Part shown: one piece after another, positions 53,135-60,668 of the stretch
Layout of the letters: the number at the start of each line of letters is the position of its first letter
Position numbering within the stretch: the first letter of the stretch is position 1
Assembly: GCA_024742875.1 (NCBI GenBank)
Contig: JANSXP010000009.1
Location: 1-64,000 of the forward strand
Length of the DNA stretch: 64,000 nt
From: Planctomycetaceae bacterium
Lineage (GTDB): Bacteria; Planctomycetota; Planctomycetia; Planctomycetales; Planctomycetaceae
Reading direction: 5' to 3'
Notes under the pieces: model-generated
The model's input: only the letters and a program-made list of their open reading frames with translations
What the model was told of the DNA's origin: nothing
Databases searched by the model: none
Program-made: the position numbers and the translations under genes

Positions 53135-54774
53135 CCAGTTCCTGCAATGGAATCCGCGAATTGTGGTGCCGCCAGCTGGCCGGTGGATCACTGAGCGATG
53201 ACGAAACACGGCAGCTCGATCAGTCAATCCGTGACCTGCCGGAGGTCGCCGCGGAACTGGGGGAGGACGCCACGTCGCACGCCTTGCTGCTGTCACTTTC
53301 CGATGTTCAGCAGACAGAAGAGGACTTCGTTCAGGCCGTGCTGGAAAGATCCCAGTCGGCTGCCGCCAGCCCTTCGGCAGACAATGAGCTCCCTTCCGAG
53401 CCGGCATCCGCATCACCACCCCCGAACAGCCACGGCGAACCGCTCCTGATTCCCGAGACTGCGATCCATTTGAGTCGCCGGCCGCAGAAACACTCACCAC
53501 CATGGCTGGCGCTGTCACTGACGCTGTTGCTGTTTGCCTGTCTGGGGGTGATGTTCTGGTTTCAGGATCGGAATGCGCCTCGGATCGTCGACACCGAGCC
53601 TGGGACACCGCCTCAGATGGACCACATCGCGCTCCCCAATCCGGCAGAAGATCTCCGCGAGAATGAATCTGATCAGAACACGGCCAGACCAGAATCGACA
53701 GATCTGGCAGCCCATCAGACCGAACTGGCACCGCCAGGACTGCCCGGTGACGAGCTAGCGCCACAGGTGGCAGATCAGGGAAATCGGCCGGGGATGACTC
53801 AGGCCCCAGAGCCACCTTTTCGCCGCAGAGACAAAGAGACGGACGTGGCGCCGCGGCAGGATGCCATGTTTGCGACACTGACGCGAGCTCAGTCTCCTGT
53901 CTGGGAAAGAGAAGACACTGTCGGCACACGGCTTGGCGATGAGGCGATTCGCCTGTTTGCCGGTGAGATTGAACTGACATTCGACGACGGAGCCGTCGTC
54001 ACGCTGGAAGGCCCCGTCGAGTTTCAGCCGCGTTCTTCCGGGCAGCTGCTGCTCAGGCGCGGACGACTGTCGGCCACCGTGCCGCAGCCCGCCATTGGAT
54101 TCACGGTCAAAACGCCGACGGCAGAAGTGGTGGACCTGGGCACAGAATTTGATGTCACCGTGAAGGAAACGGGCGCATCGGATGTGATTGTACGCAAAGG
54201 AGAAGTGGAAGTGGGCTCGTCACGACCGGACGGAGGCGGCCTGCGACGCTGGCGTCTGAAGCCCGAAGGCCTGAATCAGGCGGCCTTTCAGCCGGCGGCT
54301 GGGCCGGGTAGAGCGGGGCCCCTTTCTGCGACTGTGAAGGGTCGGGACGGGCAGTTTCGAGGTGTTATCTCGGTCAACGGCCGGTCGGCCGAGTTTCGTT
54401 CGGCGGCCGCTTTTCAAAGTGTGCGTGATCGGGTCCAGGCCGAATTCCAGACGTCACGCGAGAGTGCGCAGCAGCAGTGGCAGGAGTTTGTCGATTCGAT
54501 GCAGCAGAACATGCGTGGCTCCATGCGACTAAACGGCTCTGAGGTTCAGTTTGGCAGTATGCAGGACGTCATGAAACTGCACGACCAGATGCGACAGCAA
54601 CTCAATCAGGCCACCGGCAATTCGCCGCAGTCAAATTTTCGCGGTTCCATCAATGTGAATGGCCGGGTCCTGAATTTCACGTCCCGTGAAGAATATGAAG
54701 CGGCCCGGCGTGCGGCCTTTGGGTCAGCGGCCACATTCGGTGCCGGTGATGTGCTGAATCCCGGCAGTCGCTAA
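53131..54774 (+). CDS. FecR-like membrane anti-sigma/regulator with C-terminal repeats
   Basis: A 547-residue protein coupled to the ECF gene (ATGA overlap). The first 110 residues are acidic and cytoplasmic, of the type that may bind the sigma factor. One transmembrane helix lies near 127-147 (LALSLTLLLFACLGVMFWF). A Pro/Gln-rich linker leads to a FecR domain around residues 260-350: VVTLEGPVEFQPRSSGQLLLRRGRLS, GFTVKTPTAEVVDLGTEFDV, VIVRKGEVEV. The C-terminus has three imperfect repeats, RGVISVNGRSAEFRS, RGSMRLNGSEVQFGS and RGSINVNGRVLNFTS, each followed by a helix. FecR proteins relay an extracytoplasmic signal to an ECF factor; the signal here is unknown. Confidence 0.87.
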   Translation: MTSSCNGIRELWCRQLAGGSLSDDETRQLDQSIRDLPEVAAELGEDATSHALLLSLSDVQQTEEDFVQAVLERSQSAAASPSADNELPSEPASASPPPNSHGEPLLIPETAIHLSRRPQKHSPPWLALSLTLLLFACLGVMFWFQDRNAPRIVDTEPGTPPQMDHIALPNPAEDLRENESDQNTARPESTDLAAHQTELAPPGLPGDELAPQVADQGNRPGMTQAPEPPFRRRDKETDVAPRQDAMFATLTRAQSPVWEREDTVGTRLGDEAIRLFAGEIELTFDDGAVVTLEGPVEFQPRSSGQLLLRRGRLSATVPQPAIGFTVKTPTAEVVDLGTEFDVTVKETGASDVIVRKGEVEVGSSRPDGGGLRRWRLKPEGLNQAAFQPAAGPGRAGPLSATVKGRDGQFRGVISVNGRSAEFRSAAAFQSVRDRVQAEFQTSRESAQQQWQEFVDSMQQNMRGSMRLNGSEVQFGSMQDVMKLHDQMRQQLNQATGNSPQSNFRGSINVNGRVLNFTSREEYEAARRAAFGSAATFGAGDVLNPGSR

Positions 54775-54787
54775 CACTGTTATCACG

Positions 54788-54809
54788 GGACACACAACAT
54801 TTTGTGTCC
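54788..54809 (+). terminator. Hairpin after the ECF/FecR module
   Basis: The sequence ggacaca-caacattt-tgtgtcc forms a 7-bp perfect stem with an 8-base loop, starting 13 bases after the FecR-like stop. No T-tract follows, so termination is only possible, not clear. Confidence 0.35.
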
Positions 54810-54960
54810 GATATTCGGCCACGTTATGCGCCCGGCACGCGAGGCATTACGATGACGGTCCCTGCGGGACACCGACGCATGACTGTGCGCAGCAGCGGAC
54901 GACAGATACGCCTGGACATCCCGTGCCCTGAAACCTGCCGGACAGAACAGAGACCTCAGG

Positions 54961-56382
54961 ATGACAACCACAGGACAGACTCTCACGGCCGCCACCTTAC
55001 TGATCTCTGGTGTGCTGGCAGCCACTCCCGAATCTGCCGCGGCCGACGCGGCCAGGGCACAGCCGAATATTGTGCTCATCATGGCCGATGATCTGGGCTG
55101 GAAAGATCTGCACTGCTACGGCAACGAACGGCTGGATACTCCGCACATCGATCAGCTGGCGAAGGAGGGTCTGCTGTTCACAGACGCCTACTCCGCCGCA
55201 CCGGTGTGCACGCCGACCCGCGCGGCTCTGATGACGGGCGAATCTCCTGCGCGTCTGAACATCACCAATCACGCTGGCGGACACCCGCCCAATTTCGTCA
55301 AACCCGGCACCGATCTGGTCACACCAACGTGGCTGCGGCACCTGCCACTGGAACGGGTCACGCTGGCTGAGCAACTGAAAGAAGCGGGTTATGCCACCGG
55401 CTTCGTGGGCAAGTGGCACCTGTCACATCGTTCACCGTCCGATGAAAACGCTGCCAGCCTGCCCAGCGAACCGCAGCTGCGTCCCGAACATCAGGGCTTT
55501 GATATCAATCGAGGCGGATGTCGCTTTGGAGGACCGCCGAGCTATTTTGGTCCGTACCGAATTCCCAATCTGGTGGCCAAATCGGACGGCGAATATCTGC
55601 CGGATCGCTGTGCGGATGAGTGCGTGGAGTTCATTCACAGCGCCACCAGCAATCACGCGCCATTCTTTCTGTGCTGGTGGAATTACTCGGTGCATTATCC
55701 GTTTGAGGCGCCGCAGCAGCTGATTGACAGGTACGAGCAGAGAAAGGGGCCTGGCATCGAGAACCCGACCTACGCCGCGATGATTGAAGGCATGGATGCG
55801 TCGATCGGCAAACTGATGTCCGCTCTCGATCAACAGGGCCTGCGCGACAGCACACTGGTGGTCTTCACCTCCGATAACGGGCCATTTGCCGCCAACGTCA
55901 AACCACTGCGTGGTGAGAAGGGTTATCTGTACGAGGGAGGCATCCGCGTGCCGATGATTGTTCGCTGGCCCGGACGCGTGCGACCAGCCACGACATCCGT
56001 TCCCGTGGTGACCATGGACATCCATGCCACCATACTTGAGGCCGCCGGGCTGAAACCACACTCCTCCAACACCCCGGACGGTGTCTCCCTGATATCACTG
56101 CTGGAGGACAACGTTGCTCCGGATCGTGAGGCAATCACGTTTCACTATCCCAATTATGCGTTTCATAAGAAGAACCGAATGGCCAGCGCGATTCGCAGCG
56201 GCGATCACAAACTCATCTGGTTTTACGACAGCGACACCGTTGAGCTGTACGATTTGGCTGAGGATATTGGCGAGACGCAGAATCTGGCGGAACAACAGCC
56301 TCTGCTGGCCAGCCGACTGCTGGCCGAACTGCAATCTCAGTTGCGCAACGTGGGCGCCAGTCGGCCGCAAAAAGAACGCTAG
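54961..56382 (+). CDS. Sulfatase
   Basis: A 473-residue exported arylsulfatase-type enzyme. The signal peptide TTTGQTLTAATLLISGVLAATPESAAA is followed by the metal site PNIVLIMADDLGWKDLHCYG. The formylglycine motif is APVCTPTRAALMTGESP (canonical CxPxR). GFVGKWHLSHRSP and VVFTSDNGPFAANVKPLRGEKGYLYEGG complete the set of sulfatase signatures. It closely follows the bacterial N-acetylgalactosamine-6-sulfatase/arylsulfatase A pattern. It lies 186 bp after the ECF/FecR module on the same strand and might belong to its regulon. The substrate is not readable from sequence. Confidence 0.94.
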   Translation: MTTTGQTLTAATLLISGVLAATPESAAADAARAQPNIVLIMADDLGWKDLHCYGNERLDTPHIDQLAKEGLLFTDAYSAAPVCTPTRAALMTGESPARLNITNHAGGHPPNFVKPGTDLVTPTWLRHLPLERVTLAEQLKEAGYATGFVGKWHLSHRSPSDENAASLPSEPQLRPEHQGFDINRGGCRFGGPPSYFGPYRIPNLVAKSDGEYLPDRCADECVEFIHSATSNHAPFFLCWWNYSVHYPFEAPQQLIDRYEQRKGPGIENPTYAAMIEGMDASIGKLMSALDQQGLRDSTLVVFTSDNGPFAANVKPLRGEKGYLYEGGIRVPMIVRWPGRVRPATTSVPVVTMDIHATILEAAGLKPHSSNTPDGVSLISLLEDNVAPDREAITFHYPNYAFHKKNRMASAIRSGDHKLIWFYDSDTVELYDLAEDIGETQNLAEQQPLLASRLLAELQSQLRNVGASRPQKER

Positions 56383-56456
56383 ACATCGCTCACGGTGCAG
56401 ACTTTGAAGCACGCCTGTTGGGAAAAATGGATGTGCATGCCGGGCGCCTGTCGGAA

Positions 56457-57140
56457 TCACTCACGTGAAGCGGCAGCTCTTGCCTCCAATGAACTGCGTC
56501 GGCGAACGATACAGCAGGCAACGGCGAGCAAAGCCGCCATGACACCGAACTGCCCAGGCTCTGGCACAGCCGTCATCTGGTTCCTGTAAAAGCCGCTTTG
56601 ACTGGCATCCCCGGTGTCCAGAATGTGCACCTTTGCTCGCAGGGTGCTGTCCCCTTGCACTCCCAGGTCAAAGGAAGAGACAAGCAGTTTTTCGGAGTCG
56701 TGATCAATGAGAATCCGGCTCACCTCATCCGCACTGAACTTGTCGTGGGCCGAAGTTCGATACTCCACGCCCAGATCAAACCTGCCCACACCGTGTCGGG
56801 GCCCCACACGATCTTCTTTCTGCTCAAACTTCTTGACCGAAGGGCCTGACATGGCGGTGAAGCTCAGGTCGTCGATCGAGACGCCCGCCTGAAAGAAGTT
56901 GAAAAACAGACTCTTCAGCTTGTCGGTGTTTGTGGGCATCCCCGCCGTATCGACAGTCAGCTCCACGGCATTTCCCTCGGCACGCTGCTGAAATCGAATG
57001 CTGACGGCATCGTCTGGAATTTCTGCGCCTGATTCTGTAACGGGCGCACCGCCGATCTGAAAAATCAGATCGTCAGCAAGCGCCACATCAGTGACCAGGA
57101 GCAGGCAGGGCATTAGAAGCCGTCGTGGAAAATGATTCAC
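56457..57140 (-). CDS. PEP-CTERM sorted exported protein
   Basis: A 227-residue protein from GTG 57140; an ATG at 57113 is an alternative. The signal peptide NHFPRRLLMPCLLLVTDVALA is followed by a single beta-rich domain (DDAVSIRFQQRAEGNAVELTVDT, VSIDDLSFTAMSGPSVKKF). The C-terminus VPEPGQFGVMAALLAVACCIVRRRSS has the three parts of a PEP-CTERM signal: VPEP, hydrophobic helix, basic end. Such proteins are processed by exosortases, none of which is encoded in this window. It is divergent from the sigma-54 unit and convergent with the sulfatase. Confidence 0.8.
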   Translation of the reverse strand: MNHFPRRLLMPCLLLVTDVALADDLIFQIGGAPVTESGAEIPDDAVSIRFQQRAEGNAVELTVDTAGMPTNTDKLKSLFFNFFQAGVSIDDLSFTAMSGPSVKKFEQKEDRVGPRHGVGRFDLGVEYRTSAHDKFSADEVSRILIDHDSEKLLVSSFDLGVQGDSTLRAKVHILDTGDASQSGFYRNQMTAVPEPGQFGVMAALLAVACCIVRRRSSLEARAAASRE

Positions 57141-57304
57141 AGCAGGGTTCTTTTCGGGGATGACAGGCAGGTGATGCTGGCGGTTACGCTTGCACGCCGC
57201 TCGCGTTGGGACTTCTGCACGCAATGGCCATACCAAACAACAAAGTCAGACGGCAATCGGCGCCCGCCCTTCAAAGAGGGGATTCGGTGAGCCGCGATCA
57301 CCTG

Positions 57305-57346
57305 GCCCCCCTGTAGAGTTTTCCGTGGCCAGACCGCCCCCCTGTA
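57305..57346 (+). promoter_or_regulatory. Two direct repeats GCCCCCCTGTA 31 bp apart, candidate activator site
   Basis: Identical 11-bp copies of gcccccctgta start at 57305 and 57336, 31 bp or about three helical turns apart. A partial inverted copy, gcaggggcgg, lies at 57367-57376. They stand roughly 85-115 bp upstream of the expected start from the sigma-54 promoter at 57400, the usual place for NtrC-family activator sites. Binding is inferred. Confidence 0.45.
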
Positions 57347-57399
57347 ACATTTACTGCGGGAATGTCGCAGGGGCGGCCGGAACAGACGGACCGAGCGAA

Positions 57400-57415
57400 T
57401 GGCACACGGGTTGCG
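57400..57415 (+). promoter_or_regulatory. Sigma-54 (-24/-12) promoter candidate
   Basis: The sequence tggcac-acggg-ttgcg matches the core TGGCAC-N5-TTGC exactly, with GG and GC at the obligatory 12-base separation. It lies 38 bp before the ATG at 57454, leaving a leader of about 28 bases. A sigma-54-dependent activator gene lies in the same unit downstream, which makes a chance match less likely. Confidence 0.6.
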
Positions 57416-57453
57416 GAGGGAGAACCGCCCACCGTTCCTTCTTCGAGGTACTC

Positions 57454-58326
57454 ATGAAACGTTCTTTCTTTCCCGCCGCACTGATGGTGCCGCTCATCGC
57501 AATTCCGATTGCCATAGCGTCCACCGCCAGCGCTGCCGGCGATGTGATGGCTGCGCCACCGTCACCTGACTGGGGATCGCTGTCGGTCACCGCCCCCGTA
57601 TTTCCTCCATCCGTCAGGCAGGAACGTATCCAGAAGCGACGACTGCCCCGCCCGGCGGGCGCTCCAGCGGAGTCTTCGCTTGCCGTCTCGCCGGCCCCGC
57701 CAGTACGACTCAACCGCCTGTCGACTCCCGCCAACATCACGCAATCGGCAGGCCAGGTCACTACGTGGTTTGCTGCAGGGATCTGCAGTCTGCTGGCAAT
57801 TGTTGTCGCGTTATTGATTGACGCACTGCGCCCCGCTCCGTCGGACAAACGTCTGACACTTACACCGGATGACACCCAGCTTCCGTCTCTCACTCCCACC
57901 GCCGTCGCCGTGGAGCAGTCGGCTGCCGATGCAAACGAACTCTCGACAGCAAACGACAGGGCTCCGCAGCGACCTCCCAGAATCTACCGCTTCGATCCTC
58001 AGGTTCTGACGACCGCAGATGGCGCGTCCGTACTGGTGACATGCCGCCTGATCGTGGAACGTCCCCCGGGAGCCGTGCAGTCAATGCCGGATGCGAATGT
58101 CTTTTCCTGGTATCTTCGCTGGGCGGTCAGTACGTCGAACAGCACACAGGCTCAGTCGTCCGAGGATCACGTGAGCAAACAAATGATGCGACTGGCCGAG
58201 GCGGAATTTCTGCTCAAGGGCATCGTCATCCGGACCATTCAAACCACCGTGACAGCCGTCGCCTCATCCCGTCCGTCCACCCCCGTCCATCCCGAGCAGA
58301 TGATCAAGGAACTATGCGCAAACTGA
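57454..58326 (+). CDS. Exported single-pass membrane protein of unknown function (sigma-54 unit)
   Basis: An unrecognised 290-residue protein. The track start at 57190 would run through the promoter region. ATG 57454 has GAGG six bases upstream and opens a signal peptide (KRSFFPAALMVPLIAIPIAIASTASA). A Pro/Arg-rich stretch of about 80 residues is followed by a transmembrane helix near 105-130 (TTWFAAGICSLLAIVVALLIDAL). The C-terminal 120 residues include IYRFDPQVLTTADGASVLVTCRLIVERP and a helical end (MMRLAEAEFLLKGIVIRTIQTT). The next gene overlaps it by 13 bp. Nothing links it to a known family. Being first behind the sigma-54 promoter makes it a likely main output. Confidence 0.7.
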   Translation: MKRSFFPAALMVPLIAIPIAIASTASAAGDVMAAPPSPDWGSLSVTAPVFPPSVRQERIQKRRLPRPAGAPAESSLAVSPAPPVRLNRLSTPANITQSAGQVTTWFAAGICSLLAIVVALLIDALRPAPSDKRLTLTPDDTQLPSLTPTAVAVEQSAADANELSTANDRAPQRPPRIYRFDPQVLTTADGASVLVTCRLIVERPPGAVQSMPDANVFSWYLRWAVSTSNSTQAQSSEDHVSKQMMRLAEAEFLLKGIVIRTIQTTVTAVASSRPSTPVHPEQMIKELCAN

Positions 58327-59087
58327 ACTACGAACGCGACCATTTTCGCCGCGGCATCGCGATCGCACTGCGGCAACGTATCAGTCAGTGCCTAACCGCT
58401 CTGGCCAGACGCACGGTATCGGGAAACTGGACAGGTCGTCCGGGATACCTGCTCGCCATCGCCGCCGCCCCGCTGTTGACAGCCATGCTGCTGCAGTCCC
58501 AGCAACAGGCACCGCAGGAGCTGCTGTTTCGTGACCAGGCGGGCCAGTTGCGTTTGCGAATTGGGATGTCGGAAGACACCACCGGCGAACGGGTTCCCGC
58601 CGTCGCCTTCTATGACAGCGATGGCGATACCGAAGTGATGACTCTGGCGGTCAGCAGCGATGGCCCCGAGGTTCGCCTTGTCTGTACGGAAGGCGAAATT
58701 CGACTGGCAGGATCCGATGCCCCGCAGGTCGCGTTGCTGGATCAGCAGGGGCGTCCCAGGTTTGAAGTGTCGACCGGTCCGAATGGCAGCATGGTCAGCC
58801 TGAGTGACCGCCGTGGACTGCCGCGCGTTTGCCTGGCCGACGGCCAGCGGGACATCGCCGGTATGGTCATTGGCGACAGTTCAGGCGGGGCCCGGGCGGG
58901 CGTTTTTGTAGGCACTGACGGCCCGACTGTGCTGTTGAGAGACGCTCAGCAAAACTCTCGAGTCTTCCTCAGCGTGGACAACACGGGGGGACGCATAACC
59001 ACCCTCGACTCGCAGGGAAATCCTCGCGATTTTCACCAGGCTGGCACAAACGTCTCCCCGGCACTGACGGCGGAGCGAACTCAGTGA
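58314..59087 (+). CDS. Membrane-anchored beta-repeat protein of unknown function (sigma-54 unit)
   Basis: A 257-residue protein starting inside the end of the previous gene (13-bp overlap, AAGGA close upstream). The first 40 residues are basic, then a membrane anchor appears (GYLLAIAAAPLLTAMLLQS). Everything after it is short beta repeats with the theme D-x-x-G-x-x-R-x-x-L: FRDQAGQLRLRIG, LLDQQGRPRFEVST, LSDRRGLPRVCL, LRDAQQNSRVFLSV, TLDSQGNPRDF. This suggests a beta-roll or solenoid outside the membrane. No family recognised. Tight coupling suggests it acts with the preceding protein. Confidence 0.72.
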   Translation: MRKLNYERDHFRRGIAIALRQRISQCLTALARRTVSGNWTGRPGYLLAIAAAPLLTAMLLQSQQQAPQELLFRDQAGQLRLRIGMSEDTTGERVPAVAFYDSDGDTEVMTLAVSSDGPEVRLVCTEGEIRLAGSDAPQVALLDQQGRPRFEVSTGPNGSMVSLSDRRGLPRVCLADGQRDIAGMVIGDSSGGARAGVFVGTDGPTVLLRDAQQNSRVFLSVDNTGGRITTLDSQGNPRDFHQAGTNVSPALTAERTQ

Positions 59088-59275
59088 ACGTTGGATTTTT
59101 GCACCCATGATGCCGTTTGCAGACTTTGTGTGTCGCTTCGTATCCGGTCGACCTTTGCTCCTCTGCCAAACGTGCAGCAATCAGCTTGATCCTCAAGAAA
59201 ATGGTGGAAAACCCCCACAATACTCCTTGGCAGTTTCTGATGCGTTCTACGCTTCTATCAGACAAGGAGTACGAT

Positions 59276-60649
59276 GTGATCAGCCATTCCGAAGCCGAGA
59301 CGGTGTTCATCATTGATGACGATCCCGTCATTCGTACGACATTCTGCAAGTCACTGGAAGATGCTGGATTTCAGGTCCATGCATTCGCCGACGCGGAAAG
59401 CGCGCTACTGCAAATGACCGACTCTGTGGCCGCTGTCCTGCTGGACCTGCGTCTGCCGCAGACTCAGGGACTGCAGTGTCTGAAACTCCTGCGGCGACAG
59501 TTTCCCGACACGTGCGTGATCGTCGTCAGCGGTTCAGCTGACGTGGGGGATATCGTGAGCTCCATGAAGGGCGGAGCGGTCAACTACCTGCGCAAGCCGG
59601 TGGATGCAGGGGAAATGGTCCAGGCGACCGTCGCGGCCCTCCAGGATCATTCATCAAGGCACGGCGCAGCGTTGACAGATTTGAGCGCCTCCTCTCCCGA
59701 AGAACTGCTGATTGGGCCCGCCCTGCTGTCCGACATGGGGCAGGCCGCCAAACTGAATTCCAGTGTCTTCCTTATGGGCGAAAGCGGCACGGGAAAAACG
59801 CTGGCCGCAAACTGGATTCACAATCGCAGTCCGCGGGCCGATTTTCGCATGGTCTCGCTGAACTGCGCGGCGCTTCCCCATGAGCTGGCGGAATCGGAAT
59901 TGTTCGGCCACACGAAGGGTGCGTTCACAGGAGCCGATCGCCATCGGCCGGGCAAAGTGGAACATGCTGACCGCGGGACGCTGTTCCTCGATGAGATTGG
60001 CGACCTGCCTCTCGCCGTGCAGCCCAAACTGCTCACCTTTCTGCAGGATCGCCGTGCCTCCCGTGTGGGAAGCAATGACGCCTACTCGTGCGATGTTCGC
60101 ATTATCTGCGCGACACATCGCAACCTTGCCAGCATGTGCGAGCAGGGAGAATTTCGGGAAGACCTCTACTATCGTCTGAATGTGCTTCCGGTCCACCTCC
60201 CGCCACTGCGTGAACGTCACGAGGAACTCGCCGGTATCTGTCGGATTCTGATCGCCCGAATCTGTCGGCGGTTTCAGTGCCGGGAACCGTTCCTGAGTGA
60301 TCCGGCGCTGCACATGCTGACCAGACACAACTGGCCGGGGAACATTCGCGAACTGGAAAACGTGCTTGAGCGAGCTGTGGCCTTCCTCCGCGGTGATGTC
60401 ATCGAGCACACCGACATTCGCATTCTTTCCGCCAATCGCAATGACGACAGCCCTCGCCCGTCGAGTGCGGCGGCTGGTGTCCGGACTTTGGTGGAACTTG
60501 AGCGTCAGGCGATTATTGACGCCCTGAACCAGTTCGGGGGCAACAAAGCGCAGACCGCTCGTGAACTGGGGATCAGTGAGAAGTCCATCTACAACAAGAT
60601 GAAGCGGCTGGGAATTCGCGCCGGCTCTACTTCCAGCGACAGTCGCTAA
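59276..60649 (+). CDS. Sigma-54-dependent response regulator (NtrC family)
   Basis: A 457-residue transcriptional activator. GTG 59276 has AAGGAG six bases upstream, much better than the track start at 59117. The receiver domain has IIDDDPV, the phospho-acceptor in LLDLRLPQ (about D57), VSGSA and the lysine in LRKPVD. The AAA+ domain has Walker A GESGTGKT (about 168-175), GHTKGAFTGADR (the GAFTGA loop that contacts sigma-54, intact) and GTLFLDEIGDLP. NWPGNIRELENVLERA follows. The C-terminus has a Fis-type helix-turn-helix (NKAQTARELGISEKSIYNKMKRL). The hybrid kinase gene follows after 19 bp. It probably drives the sigma-54 promoter at 57400. Confidence 0.94.
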   Translation: MISHSEAETVFIIDDDPVIRTTFCKSLEDAGFQVHAFADAESALLQMTDSVAAVLLDLRLPQTQGLQCLKLLRRQFPDTCVIVVSGSADVGDIVSSMKGGAVNYLRKPVDAGEMVQATVAALQDHSSRHGAALTDLSASSPEELLIGPALLSDMGQAAKLNSSVFLMGESGTGKTLAANWIHNRSPRADFRMVSLNCAALPHELAESELFGHTKGAFTGADRHRPGKVEHADRGTLFLDEIGDLPLAVQPKLLTFLQDRRASRVGSNDAYSCDVRIICATHRNLASMCEQGEFREDLYYRLNVLPVHLPPLRERHEELAGICRILIARICRRFQCREPFLSDPALHMLTRHNWPGNIRELENVLERAVAFLRGDVIEHTDIRILSANRNDDSPRPSSAAAGVRTLVELERQAIIDALNQFGGNKAQTARELGISEKSIYNKMKRLGIRAGSTSSDSR

Positions 60650-60668
60650 ACGCATCAGAAGGCCCACT

